Below are positions 52,628-62,187 of a stretch of 64,000 nucleotides of DNA, piece after piece. The translations under genes and the position numbers were made by a program. Under the pieces are notes generated by a model that saw only the letters and a program-made list of their open reading frames with translations, ran no database searches and was not told where the DNA came from. The DNA comes from Acidobacteriota bacterium. GTDB lineage: Bacteria > Acidobacteriota > Terriglobia > UBA7540. Location: assembly GCA_004298155.1 (NCBI GenBank), contig SCRD01000023.1, positions 1 through 64,000 on the forward strand. Direction: 5' to 3'. Numbering within the stretch: the stretch's first letter is position 1; every line of letters starts with the position of its first letter.

Positions 52628-55294
52628 TTAAAAAAGGAAACCCAGTTCCACCTGAAGACTCCGCGGGGTCACAAAATGTGTCCCGCTAAACGTTGAAAGA
52701 AAATTGTAAAGGGCCACTTTGTTGGTGAGATTGATTGACGTGAGCTTCAAAGTGACCTTTGGATGTTCGGTGCGAAAGACATTGTCGAAGCCGATCGCGA
52801 AATCAAAGAGGTTGCGCGGCGCAATCCGCGGCGGATTCGTATCTGCATTTTCAGTTCCCGGAGCAGGGATTTGCACTCTCGTTGCACCCCATTGAGGGTA
52901 CGGGAGGTTGCAGGTTGTGACAGGGCTGGCCAACGTCGCAACCTGGTCTCCGCAAAAGAAGCCAATCGCCGCCTGCCGATCACCATCAAGAGACAACGCC
53001 GAGGGCAGATCCGGAACGGACCCATTCACCAGACCGCTTTCGAATTGCCAGGTCAACCCAACCCACGGGCGGCGTTCCGCAAGCTGGTGAAACTGATACT
53101 GGATATGGCTGGTTTGCTGGAATGCCTGGTCGTGGTCAATTCGGAAGACCGCGACGTTCAGCGGGGAGTTGAAAATCAGACCGCCGACTTCAGGCCCGAA
53201 AAAGCGTGACCGCGCGTGGCCTAAGACTGAGTACGCAGAGAAGCCGTGCCAATCCGTCATATTCACCCGGACCGAAGCGCCGTCAATTTTCGACTTACGC
53301 CATTGGATAGGAAAAGTTATCGGCGAACTGAAAAGGGTGTCAAAGTCGTAATCGTCCCGCGTGTATTTCCAGAAGTATCCGGCATTCACTACGATGTGCC
53401 GCCCGATGGCCTGTTCAATCCCGGCGTTGAATTGGTTGCGCCGTCCCGGCACAAGCGGGGATTCACCAAAAGCACCGATTCCCGTAGTCGCCAGTCCGCC
53501 AGCTCCCGTGGCGCTTGAAAGCAGCAGGTTTTCGTAATAGGGAGTGACAAACAATCGTGCGTAGCCCATGCGGATAACAGTGTTGGTGGGCTTGATGTTA
53601 TATGAAATGCCGAGGCGGGGTTCGAGAGCGCTGGCATTGCTCCGCCCCCGGTAGATATCCTCGCGCAAGCCGCCGTCCAGCCTCCATCCACCCAAGGCCA
53701 CGCTGTCCTGGGCGTAGAGGCTCATTTCCTTGATGCTCGAGTAGCCGTGGAATCCAAACAGGCTTCCGCCGCGCGTCAAATCGTAGGGAACAAGGCCCGG
53801 CGCGAGCGACGCGTTGGGAGCATATCCATTGGCAGTGCAATTGTTCGGGTTTGTGAGCATTGGGTCAAGCACCGGGCTGCCATCCGACATGAGGCAAACA
53901 GGATTGAACGATGGATCGGTGATTCCCAGCCCAAAACCTTCGGTGACGGGCGACGCGACGAATTGCATCCCCGCTCTGGCCGTGTGGTTCGCGTGATTGT
54001 AGGTAATGTCAGCAGTGAATCCCGCGTGCTCCAGCCGCCGACTCTGGCTTACCGTTGCTGGCAGATCAGAAAAGAGGTCGCGGCTGGGGAAATATTTAAC
54101 ATGGGTGATCCGTAAAAAAGGCTGGAAGGCAAGCAATGTGTTTGCGCTGAACAGGTGCGTCCACTCAGGCGAGAGATTCAGGGACTTGATCTGCTCACGC
54201 TGGTCCTGGCCCGCAGCGAGCTGATTGTAGGTATTCGGAATCTGGAACCAGGAGCGTCCCAGGGAAAGGTCAAGATGAGCTGTATTATTGGCGTTTGGCT
54301 GCCAATCCAATCGGTCGAAGAAACTCTCATCATTACCCTTGTCATGGAAAGCTGTAAACTCAGGTGAGTCGAGAAAGCGGCTGGAGCCGTCACCATTCAG
54401 CGACAGGAAGTTTCCCCATTTATTGCCTCCCATGCCCAGCGTGAGCGCCTCCGACCAGGAACCGAATGATCCGTACTGGCTGGTAAAGCCGCCATGCAGC
54501 CCTTGAACGCCCAGGCCGGACTTCATCGTCGTGTTAATGATCAGGCTGGTCATGTCACCGTACTGGGCGGGCGGCGTGCCAGAAACGACTTCCATGGATT
54601 GCACGGCACTGAGCGGGACCTGGTTCGCGAAGATCTTGCTCTGCTGGTCACTGATAGGCTGTCCATCCACCGAGATGGTAGTGTCCGAGTGCTCGCCCAG
54701 GGGATGAAAAAAGCCATTCGCATCCGCGACGACTCCCGGTGTAGCATTCGTCACGACCTGGCTCAATCCTATGGAAGGGCTCTGAATGGGAAGGTTCGAA
54801 ATGAGACTCTGATCAACGTCTGTGTGCGCCGCAGGCGTCTTTTCAAGGAGATCGCTTCCCTCCGTCGTGACCGTCACGTTGGTGGCAACCGTACCCAGTT
54901 GCAAGGCAATATTCAGTTGCACGGGCAGGCCTGACGCCACATCAACATCCTGGACCGCCGGTTGAAACCCCGCGCTCGTGACAGTCAGATGATAGGGATT
55001 GAACGGGACGTTCGAAAATGCAAATTTGCCTGAAGTGTCGGTAGCCATCGATTGAACGTAACCGGATACAGGATTTCTGATTTCAACCGCAGCACCGACG
55101 ATTACAGCCCCTGTCGGGTCAACCACGGTTCCCTGTACGCTTCCAGAGGTGCCCAGGGCCTGCGCCAGCGCTGTTCCGACAGGGAGCATCACGCCGCAGA
55201 CCAACAGCACACCAACCGCCAACAAACGGCTTCCGTACAGAATTGTCCAAGAGGCAAATGCCGCGAGTGCATCGCGACGAAGAATCGTGCGCAT
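52628..55294 (-). CDS. TonB-dependent outer-membrane receptor
   Basis: An 888-aa outer-membrane protein. After the signal peptide comes a carboxypeptidase-regulatory-like beta domain (GSVQGTVVDPTGAVIVGAAV), then the plug (LSQVVTNATPGVVADANGFF, VVSGTPPAQYGDMTSL), then the long beta-barrel ending in LQVELGFLF with the terminal Phe. Such receptors import chelates or glycans using TonB energy. GAGGAGGA precedes ATG 55294. It follows the czc-type genes and the small CxxC protein on the same strand, so it is probably tied to metal handling rather than glycan uptake. Confidence 0.88.
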   Translation of the reverse strand: MRTILRRDALAAFASWTILYGSRLLAVGVLLVCGVMLPVGTALAQALGTSGSVQGTVVDPTGAVIVGAAVEIRNPVSGYVQSMATDTSGKFAFSNVPFNPYHLTVTSAGFQPAVQDVDVASGLPVQLNIALQLGTVATNVTVTTEGSDLLEKTPAAHTDVDQSLISNLPIQSPSIGLSQVVTNATPGVVADANGFFHPLGEHSDTTISVDGQPISDQQSKIFANQVPLSAVQSMEVVSGTPPAQYGDMTSLIINTTMKSGLGVQGLHGGFTSQYGSFGSWSEALTLGMGGNKWGNFLSLNGDGSSRFLDSPEFTAFHDKGNDESFFDRLDWQPNANNTAHLDLSLGRSWFQIPNTYNQLAAGQDQREQIKSLNLSPEWTHLFSANTLLAFQPFLRITHVKYFPSRDLFSDLPATVSQSRRLEHAGFTADITYNHANHTARAGMQFVASPVTEGFGLGITDPSFNPVCLMSDGSPVLDPMLTNPNNCTANGYAPNASLAPGLVPYDLTRGGSLFGFHGYSSIKEMSLYAQDSVALGGWRLDGGLREDIYRGRSNASALEPRLGISYNIKPTNTVIRMGYARLFVTPYYENLLLSSATGAGGLATTGIGAFGESPLVPGRRNQFNAGIEQAIGRHIVVNAGYFWKYTRDDYDFDTLFSSPITFPIQWRKSKIDGASVRVNMTDWHGFSAYSVLGHARSRFFGPEVGGLIFNSPLNVAVFRIDHDQAFQQTSHIQYQFHQLAERRPWVGLTWQFESGLVNGSVPDLPSALSLDGDRQAAIGFFCGDQVATLASPVTTCNLPYPQWGATRVQIPAPGTENADTNPPRIAPRNLFDFAIGFDNVFRTEHPKVTLKLTSINLTNKVALYNFLSTFSGTHFVTPRSLQVELGFLF

Positions 55295-55340
55295 ACATTC
55301 CTCCTCGATTGATTTTTTCGGCTGAAGCTAGAGTGGCTGA

Positions 55341-55715
55341 TCAGCCGCGAGGAGGATCTCGACCGGAGGGGTGAAGAATTAAAACTACAGGAACGCTGGC
55401 AGGGCTGACAGGCGACACAAAGGCCACTGCCTGGAGTGGCAAAAGTCCAGGGTTTTCGACGGCAGGTTGCACGGCTCCCTGCCGGACGATTTGGCAAACC
55501 GGGCAGAAAGGCTGCGGAGCCCGAGATGGATGCGGTATGGTCCAACCGGCACTAACCTTCGCCGCGTCTCTCAAAATGTGGTGATCTTGCGCGCGCTGGT
55601 GCAAGTCCAGGTGGAACAATACATTTAACTGCACCAGGACAGACATCCACACGATCAGGAGCCGCAGAGAGCGGCGCCCGCGAAAAATGGACGAACTTTT
55701 GAGATCGAGGTTCAC
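55341..55715 (-). CDS. Small membrane CxxC/His protein A (DUF2946-like)
   Basis: A 124-aa protein with one membrane segment (LLIVWMSVLVQLNVLFHLDL), a His pair (HHILRD) and the cysteine motif FCPVCQIVRQGAVQP. It resembles DUF2946-type small proteins found with metal transporters, and it is a paralogue of the protein encoded at 61445-61912. Its GTG start at 55715 follows the czcA stop codon by only three bases, so it is the fourth gene of the efflux operon. Metal chaperoning in the periplasm is an inference from Cys and His content and context. Confidence 0.65.
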   Translation of the reverse strand: MNLDLKSSSIFRGRRSLRLLIVWMSVLVQLNVLFHLDLHQRAQDHHILRDAAKVSAGWTIPHPSRAPQPFCPVCQIVRQGAVQPAVENPGLLPLQAVAFVSPVSPASVPVVLILHPSGRDPPRG

Positions 55716-55718
55716 AAT

Positions 55719-58700
55719 CTAAACCTGCAATACGTCGCCGTCCCGGGCTACCAGGCTATAAAGGATCGGGTTAACAAAAAAGCCCAGTAGCAAGGGAGAA
55801 ATCAACCCGCCTACAATAACAATAGCAAATGGCCGCTGCGTGTCAGACCCGATTCCGTGTGAGAGCGCCGCCGGCAGCAGCCCCAGGCAAGCTACGAGGG
55901 CCGTCATCATGATTGGCCGCAGCCGGAGCAAGGCCGCCTGGCGCGTGGCTTCGCGGATGTCCTTCCCTTCCAGCCGCAGCTTGTTGATGTAAGAATAAAG
56001 CACCACTGCCATCTCTGTGGAAACGCCCATCAGAACAAGCAGCCCAAGGACAGACGACACGCTGAAAGGCGTATTCGTAAACCTGAGCGCCAGCAGCGCC
56101 CCCACGGGCTCCGTGGTCACCACGCCGACGGCAATCGCCATGGGAAACTTGAAGTTTCCATAGAGGGCGAAAAGGATCAGAAAAATCAGCAGGACAGTCA
56201 GCGGGGCGATCACGTTCAGCTGCTTTCTGGCGGCAAGATATTCGCTGTACTCACCGCCCCAGGTGACACGATAGCCCTGCGGCAAGCTGCTCACGATCGG
56301 CGCAATGGCACGCTGACCGGCGGCGACGGCGCCCGCCATGTCTCGCCCCTCAACGCTGTACTGGATGCCGATATAGCGCGAGTTATTTTCCCGGTAGATG
56401 AATGATGCGCCACTCCCGACGCCGATATCCGCCAGGTCTTTTAGCGGGATCTGCTGGCCGTCCGGAGTGCCCACCAGCAGGTTGCCGATTGTGCCCGGAT
56501 CAGACCGGAACTGTGGTTCCATTCGAACTATCAAATCAAACAATTTTTCGCCCTGGATCACCTGCGTGGCGGGCTGGCCGCCAACCGCCGCTCCGATCAC
56601 CGCCTCGACGTCGGACACATTCACGCCGTAGCGCGCAATCTTCTGGCGGTCAATGTGAATCAGAAGGCTGGGTTGACCCAGCTCGCGCACCACAACAAGG
56701 TCTGCGAAGCCAGGGACTTTTTCCAGCCTGGTCTTGATTTTCAGCGCCGTCTTCTGCAAGACCTGCAAGTCAGGGCCATAAACCTTGACGGCAAGAGCGC
56801 TCTTGAGTCCTGTCAGGGCTTCGTCCACAGCGTCTTCGGCAGGCTGCGTGTAGTTAAAAATGATGCCCGGGAAAGTCGTGAGCTTGCCGTCGATGGACTT
56901 GATGAGCTCTTCTTTGTTTCGGATCGGCCCGGTCTTCCAGGATTTGTCGTTATAAGGCTTCAGGCCGACGTAATACTCGCAATTAAAGAATCCTGTAGGA
57001 TCAGTCCCGTCATCGGGGCGGCCAAGCTCAGAACCAACTTCCGTCACCTGGGGATAAGACATAAGAATGCGGCGGAACCGGGGCGCAACCTTGGCGGCCT
57101 CCTGCCAGGAAATCGTGTAGGGCATGGTTGCCCGCACCCATAAGGCGCCTTCATCGAGGTGCGGCATAAACTCACCGCCGATCAGCGGCACCAGCAACAT
57201 GACGGCGCCAAAGATCGCGAAGGCAACTCCCATGGTCAACGCGCGATGGTCGAGCGCCCAGTCCAGTTGACGGCCATATACGCGCTTGACCCATTCGTAA
57301 GGCCGGTTCACCTTTTCCCTGACGCCGGATTTGAACCAGTAGGAAATCAGGACCGGCACAAGGGTCAGAGAAAGCAGGAGCGCGCCCACCAGGGCATAGG
57401 ACATAGTGTCGGCCATGGGGTGAAAAAGCCGGCCCGAAGCGCCCTGCAGTGCATAGATGGGCAGATAACCCGCAATAATCACGGCGACCGAATAGAAAAC
57501 GGGGCGGTCCACATCGCGAGCCGCGTGAAGAATGGCTTCCTTCAGGTCATATTCCTGGCCCTCGCGCAAGCCTAGCTCGCGATAAATGTTCTCCATCATA
57601 ACTACGGTACCGTCAATGAGGATGCCAAAATCGATGGCGCCAATGGAGAGCAAATTGGCGGAGACGCCTTCCAGATGAAGGAATATAAAGGAGAACAGCA
57701 GGCAGAGCGGAATGGTCAGGGCGGTAATAATCGCCGCGCGAACGCTCACCAGAAAGAAGATCAGAACAATGAGGACCAGAATCATCCCGCGCAGCAGGTT
57801 GCCCTCCACCGTTGAGGTTGTCAGGTCCACCAGGCCGCTGCGGTCGTAAAACGTGTGGATCTTGACATCTTTGGGCAAGACCTGATTATTCAGGTAATTG
57901 GTTTCCTGCTCGATGCGCTGCAGCACGTATTGCGTCTGCTCGTCGGTGCGCATCATGATGACGCCCTCCACGGCGTCGTCGTTATCCATAAAGCCGAATT
58001 CGCCCAGGCGCGGCGCATGGTCAACCACCACCTTTCCCACGTCTCGCATATAGATGGGCGCGCCCTGGTGGCTGGCCACCACGATGTTTTCAATGTCCTT
58101 TGTATCGCGAATCAATCCGATCCCCCGGACGTAATAAAATTGCCCGCCCTGGGAATAGAAGCCGCCGCCGGAGTTGGCATTGTTGGCCGATAGGGACTGC
58201 ATCACCTGCGGAACAGTGACGTGATAGCTGTAAAGCTGCGACGGATCCAGCAGCACCTGGTACTGCATGGTTGTTCCGCCAAATCCAGAGTCATCAGCTA
58301 CGCCGGGAATGGCGCGATAAGCGTGGTTGAGAATCCAGTCCTGAATCGTTTTAAGTTCCTGGGGAGTGCGGTCAGGACTCTGAACAACGTACCGGTAAAT
58401 CAGATTGCTGGGGCTCGAAAGGGGGGCAAGGCCGGGTGTTACGCCGCTGGGCAGTTGCGCTCCCGCAAGGCGCTCGAAGGCAACCTGGCGGCAAAAATAC
58501 TTGTCCGCACCAAACCGGAACGACATGATGACATCCGATAGCCCATATAGTGAAATCGAGCGCATCGCATCGAGGCCTGGTACACCGTTCATCTGGATTT
58601 CAATAGGGACACTGATCAACCGCTCGACTTCCTCAGCGGCATGGCCGGGCCATTGGGTGATGACCTCAACCCTCGGAGGTGAAAGGTCGGGATAGGCATC

Positions 58701-58808
58701 GACGGGCATCCTTTGAAAAGACACGATACCTCCAACAATCAGGAAGCCCACGAGAACGATAATGAAAAACCGCTGATGCAGAGCAAAATGAACAATGCGA
58801 TGGATCAT
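55719..58808 (-). CDS. czcA: CzcA-family heavy-metal RND efflux pump
   Basis: A 1029-aa inner-membrane proton/metal antiporter. The fourth-helix motif DFGILIDGTVVMMEN holds the Asp, Asp and Glu typical of pumps for divalent ions such as Zn, Co, Cd or Ni rather than Cu or Ag. The N-terminus (RMPVDAYPDLSPPRVEVITQ) and PNVE-like porter loops are normal. It forms a tripartite system with the downstream-listed adaptor and outer-membrane genes, which precede it in the operon by 51 and about 1,240 bases. The ion specificity is inferred from the motif only. Confidence 0.92.
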   Translation of the reverse strand: MIHRIVHFALHQRFFIIVLVGFLIVGGIVSFQRMPVDAYPDLSPPRVEVITQWPGHAAEEVERLISVPIEIQMNGVPGLDAMRSISLYGLSDVIMSFRFGADKYFCRQVAFERLAGAQLPSGVTPGLAPLSSPSNLIYRYVVQSPDRTPQELKTIQDWILNHAYRAIPGVADDSGFGGTTMQYQVLLDPSQLYSYHVTVPQVMQSLSANNANSGGGFYSQGGQFYYVRGIGLIRDTKDIENIVVASHQGAPIYMRDVGKVVVDHAPRLGEFGFMDNDDAVEGVIMMRTDEQTQYVLQRIEQETNYLNNQVLPKDVKIHTFYDRSGLVDLTTSTVEGNLLRGMILVLIVLIFFLVSVRAAIITALTIPLCLLFSFIFLHLEGVSANLLSIGAIDFGILIDGTVVMMENIYRELGLREGQEYDLKEAILHAARDVDRPVFYSVAVIIAGYLPIYALQGASGRLFHPMADTMSYALVGALLLSLTLVPVLISYWFKSGVREKVNRPYEWVKRVYGRQLDWALDHRALTMGVAFAIFGAVMLLVPLIGGEFMPHLDEGALWVRATMPYTISWQEAAKVAPRFRRILMSYPQVTEVGSELGRPDDGTDPTGFFNCEYYVGLKPYNDKSWKTGPIRNKEELIKSIDGKLTTFPGIIFNYTQPAEDAVDEALTGLKSALAVKVYGPDLQVLQKTALKIKTRLEKVPGFADLVVVRELGQPSLLIHIDRQKIARYGVNVSDVEAVIGAAVGGQPATQVIQGEKLFDLIVRMEPQFRSDPGTIGNLLVGTPDGQQIPLKDLADIGVGSGASFIYRENNSRYIGIQYSVEGRDMAGAVAAGQRAIAPIVSSLPQGYRVTWGGEYSEYLAARKQLNVIAPLTVLLIFLILFALYGNFKFPMAIAVGVVTTEPVGALLALRFTNTPFSVSSVLGLLVLMGVSTEMAVVLYSYINKLRLEGKDIREATRQAALLRLRPIMMTALVACLGLLPAALSHGIGSDTQRPFAIVIVGGLISPLLLGFFVNPILYSLVARDGDVLQV

Positions 58809-58859
58809 AAAGATTTCAATCTCGGCGTAAGATAGTCCTCCCCCGAATGTCCGCTCTCA

Positions 58860-60047
58860 TTATTGCGTTAGCGACCTGGCAAATTGCAGGAACAGGCTGC
58901 CGTTGCCCGCTACCTTGTCACCTTCCTTGAGCCCGTTGAGTATTTGGGTCTGCCCATCCTCGCTGCGGCCGATTGTCACCAGGCGCTGCGAAAACTGGTT
59001 CGTCCCCGACAGAACGTAAACGAACGGTTCGTTCACGTCGTTCCTCAGAACGGCATCGTCCGGAACCGTAAGCGCCTTCGTCTCTCCGGCCTGCACGACA
59101 GCCGTCACGTACATATCTTTCTTGAGCATTCCGTGAGGGTTGCTCGTGACAATACGGACCTTGAGGGTCCGTGTATCCTGGTCAAGCGCTGGAGCGATAA
59201 AGGAAATCTTTCCGTGGAAGGTTGTCGGGAAGGCATTGGTCTCAACCGTCACAGGATCGCCCATGTGGATATAAGAGAGGTCATTCTGGTAGACGTTCAC
59301 CAACACCCACACCGTGCTCATGTCCGAAATGGTGAACACCTGAGTTGCTCCAGCCTGGATCACCTGGCCGGGCTGCACCGTCCGTTCAACGACCTCTCCG
59401 GCAATGGGTGCCAGCACTGAAACCCGTGAACTGGCCGGGCCATTGGCAAGGCGGCCAGGGTCCCTGATGCCAATCACCTGCAAGGCCTGCACAGAAGCCT
59501 GCAGGTCAGCCAAGGCCTGATTGCGGGTAGATTGCGCCTGCAGCAGATCAGCCTGTGCCACAGCGTGGTGAGCAAAAAGGTCCTGGTCGCGTTCCAGATT
59601 GCCCTGGGCAAGCTTATAGGCGTCATTGGCCTTGAGATAGCTCGATCGTAACTGGGCAAAATCGGCGCTGCTGACGTAAAGCATCGGCTGTCCGGAGCGG
59701 ACTATCTGGCCAGGATAGACCGGCACCTGCATTACCGGTCCGCTGACCTGGGTGATCACTGGCGTTGTCTTGAAAGCGTTGTAAGCAACAGACCCGGACA
59801 ACCTCAGGACCACCGGAAAGGTCTGCTGTTCGGCAGTCACAATTTGCACATGTCCCATCTGGTCCTGCGGCACGCTGAACAGCTCTGCCTTAGCAGCGCC
59901 GGATGAACCGTAGGCGGTGGTCTGCGCTGCGCTTGGGCCGGCATCCCTGGGCCCGCAGGCCGAAAGGACCAAGAAAGAAGAGATCAATGTCGCCAGAAGG
60001 GCAAACTGCAATCTCCGCATGGTCAGGGTATGTATTTTCAAATTCAT
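58860..60047 (-). CDS. czcB: RND efflux periplasmic adaptor lipoprotein (CzcB-like)
   Basis: A 395-aa membrane-fusion protein linking CzcA to the outer-membrane channel. The lipobox LVLSACG near residue 30 marks it as a lipoprotein. Barrel-sandwich halves (SGPVMQVPVYPGQIVRSGQP and APIAGEVVERTVQPGQVIQA) flank an alpha-helical hairpin. The C-terminal beta-barrel contains TLKVRIVTSNPHG. Its start overlaps the outer-membrane gene's stop by four bases, so the two are translationally coupled. No extra His-rich metal-binding N-terminus is seen. Confidence 0.9.
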   Translation of the reverse strand: MNLKIHTLTMRRLQFALLATLISSFLVLSACGPRDAGPSAAQTTAYGSSGAAKAELFSVPQDQMGHVQIVTAEQQTFPVVLRLSGSVAYNAFKTTPVITQVSGPVMQVPVYPGQIVRSGQPMLYVSSADFAQLRSSYLKANDAYKLAQGNLERDQDLFAHHAVAQADLLQAQSTRNQALADLQASVQALQVIGIRDPGRLANGPASSRVSVLAPIAGEVVERTVQPGQVIQAGATQVFTISDMSTVWVLVNVYQNDLSYIHMGDPVTVETNAFPTTFHGKISFIAPALDQDTRTLKVRIVTSNPHGMLKKDMYVTAVVQAGETKALTVPDDAVLRNDVNEPFVYVLSGTNQFSQRLVTIGRSEDGQTQILNGLKEGDKVAGNGSLFLQFARSLTQ

Positions 60048-61351
60048 GGCATTGGCCTCGCGCCGACCGCTTCATGCAGTTGATCAACGGCCAGCATGTA
60101 TGTCGCCAGGGTTGCCCGGTACGCCAACTCAATCGAGCGATAACTGCGCTCTGCGTCCAGAAAGTCCAGCAGGCTGGCGGCGCCCCGCTGGTAGGCATAC
60201 TGGCTGATATCCAACGATTCTTTGGAATCTTTCAGGTAACCGGATTGATAAAGCTGGACGATTCGCTCGCCGGTCCTCACGGCTTCATACGCGGTGGCAA
60301 CGTCGGTCATCACGGCCTGCTGGGTAGCGTTTTTGGTTTCTTCAGACTGCGTGATGGCCGCGTGCGTGCGCGCGATCTCGCCCTGGTTGCGGTCGTAAAG
60401 CGGGATCTCCATGTTGACGGAGAAGCTCGCGTCATTGGCGGCCGAAACGTGGCTATAGCCCGAGGTAAGAGTCAAATCCCGCTTGCCGTTGGCCTTGGCC
60501 AGCCTGTAGTTGCTGTTCGCAGCAACCACCGCCTGATTGGCAGCGCGCAAATCCGGCCGCAGATTGAGAGCTTTCGCCTGGAAATCCTCCACACTGCCCT
60601 GAATGGGCGCGTAGGCCAGGTTGCCGGCAACGTCGTAATTTTGTGGGACGGATTCATACCCCAGCAGGTCACGCAGGGAGTCCAGCGCCTGCTGCCGGGC
60701 CAATTTCGCCGAGGACACGTCCTCTTGAAATTGCAGCCTCTGGAGCCTGATCTTGAGCAGGTCGCCTTCGCTGATGGCTCCTTTCTGGTAACGTTCCTGG
60801 CTTACGTCCAGCGTCTGCTGAAAGCTCTCAAGGTTCTGCTGCGCAAACGTGAGGGATGACTCGGCCAGCAGGACGTTTACGAACTGCTGCGCCACGTTAA
60901 AGGAGAGGGCGCGCTCGTTGTCCTGTACCTGCGACTGCACGACGGCTGTGTTGTCCCGCGCGTTCTGCATGCGCCATTTGCGTTTGCGCCCTCTCTCAAA
61001 TGTGTAAGAGAACAAAAGGTCAAATTCGCTGGCGTTGTTAAGGTAGTCGCCGTTTAGCTGGCTGGGAGTGAAAACAGGCAAGAAGAAGTCATTCCAGGTA
61101 AAGACGGGGTTAGGCCTCAGGGAAGCTGTCATCTCGTTCGCTTTGCTTTGCGTCACCTGCGTCCTGGCTGCCTGCAACGCATGATTGTGCGCAAGCGCCA
61201 GCTGGATGGCACGCTCAAGGTCAACCCTCATCGTTGGCGGAAGCTGCTGCGCGCTAGCAACGGCTTCCCCGCCTAAAAACAGGCAGGCCATCGCAAACAG
61301 AATTAAAACGCCGGGTCTTCCAGGCCGGGAACGATCATGCAGGTCAGTCAT
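60044..61351 (-). CDS. czcC: TolC-family outer-membrane efflux channel (CzcC-like)
   Basis: A 435-aa outer-membrane protein of the TolC/CzcC family, made of two repeats of helical coiled coil and beta-barrel strands. AIQLALAHNHALQAARTQVT and LNLRPDLRAANQAVVAANSN are the usual repeat starts. A signal peptide (GVLILFAMACLFLGGEAVAS) precedes them. It is the first gene of the czcC-czcB-czcA operon on the minus strand, with a second small CxxC protein gene 93 bases upstream. Confidence 0.9.
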   Translation of the reverse strand: MTDLHDRSRPGRPGVLILFAMACLFLGGEAVASAQQLPPTMRVDLERAIQLALAHNHALQAARTQVTQSKANEMTASLRPNPVFTWNDFFLPVFTPSQLNGDYLNNASEFDLLFSYTFERGRKRKWRMQNARDNTAVVQSQVQDNERALSFNVAQQFVNVLLAESSLTFAQQNLESFQQTLDVSQERYQKGAISEGDLLKIRLQRLQFQEDVSSAKLARQQALDSLRDLLGYESVPQNYDVAGNLAYAPIQGSVEDFQAKALNLRPDLRAANQAVVAANSNYRLAKANGKRDLTLTSGYSHVSAANDASFSVNMEIPLYDRNQGEIARTHAAITQSEETKNATQQAVMTDVATAYEAVRTGERIVQLYQSGYLKDSKESLDISQYAYQRGAASLLDFLDAERSYRSIELAYRATLATYMLAVDQLHEAVGARPMP

Positions 61352-61444
61352 ATTTCAATCCATTCGCAGAAATACACGAGGAGCGGGTTTCGCAATCAAG
61401 GCAGATTTCGCAAACCCAATGTCAAAAGAGATCAGGGAAGGGTG

Positions 61445-61912
61445 TCATGCAAGAGGAGGGGCACGCCCATGCCGGTAGGATGTCTGGACAGAAAGCACAA
61501 CGGTTGCAGATAGGGGCGCCAGGAACGGCGCAACCGCAGAACGGCTCGGAGCGGGGTTGCCAAGAGAAGGGCGGACGGCGCTGTGGCGGAGGATCTGGCA
61601 GGCTGTGCAGAAACCATGCTCGACGCAAGACGGCTGAGATGGCCTGTCCGTCTGGCCCAGGCTTGTTCTCGTCTTTGAGAATTCCAGCGGGATCCCGCGC
61701 AGGACATGATGGTGCAGCACAAGCACCATCAGCAGGTGCAACTGCATCACCGCCAGCAGCCAGGTTGTTGCGCTTCGCCACCTTCGATTTTTCAACAATC
61801 TAAACACAACGTTTTTTCTGGACCGTATCAGGTGTTGTAACGCGCGGCCAATCGGCCTTAGGGAAAAGGAGACTTCCGATTTGACTCCAGCCTGGCCCGA
61901 GGACCGCAACAC
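61445..61912 (-). CDS. Small membrane CxxC/His protein B (paralogue of protein A)
   Basis: Up to 155 aa. A membrane segment (ATTWLLAVMQLHLLMVLVL) is followed by HHHVLRG and by GFCTACQILRHSAVRP, aligning with HHILRD and FCPVCQIVRQGAVQP in the protein encoded at 55341-55715. The true start is unclear. The frame opens at GTG 61912, but the similarity begins near GTG 61807, and neither has a Shine-Dalgarno. The Cys/His make-up and its place just before czcC suggest a metal-responsive or metal-carrying role. It may be the first gene of the efflux operon. Confidence 0.55.
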   Translation of the reverse strand: MLRSSGQAGVKSEVSFSLRPIGRALQHLIRSRKNVVFRLLKNRRWRSATTWLLAVMQLHLLMVLVLHHHVLRGIPLEFSKTRTSLGQTDRPSQPSCVEHGFCTACQILRHSAVRPSLGNPAPSRSAVAPFLAPLSATVVLSVQTSYRHGRAPPLA

Positions 61913-62187
61913 CGGGTGCTAAAAGGTACATGGATGCTGTTCTCTGCTCTCAGGTTGCAAGCAGCGCCGGAAACCACCACACCCAATGGCCTCGAACACA
62001 CAGGCCCGGACACAGCTCCAACGGGCGCCCGCGCGAGCGCCGGAACAACCCAAACATTACAAAATGGATATCATATGTCAAGCTTTATGTGGAAAATTCT
62101 GGCCATAGCTTGATCAAACCCGGCCTTCCATGCGCGCCACGGCCGGTTATCCAGGCGAATTTTCTCCGTGGTTTGATGGCGCAGTGT

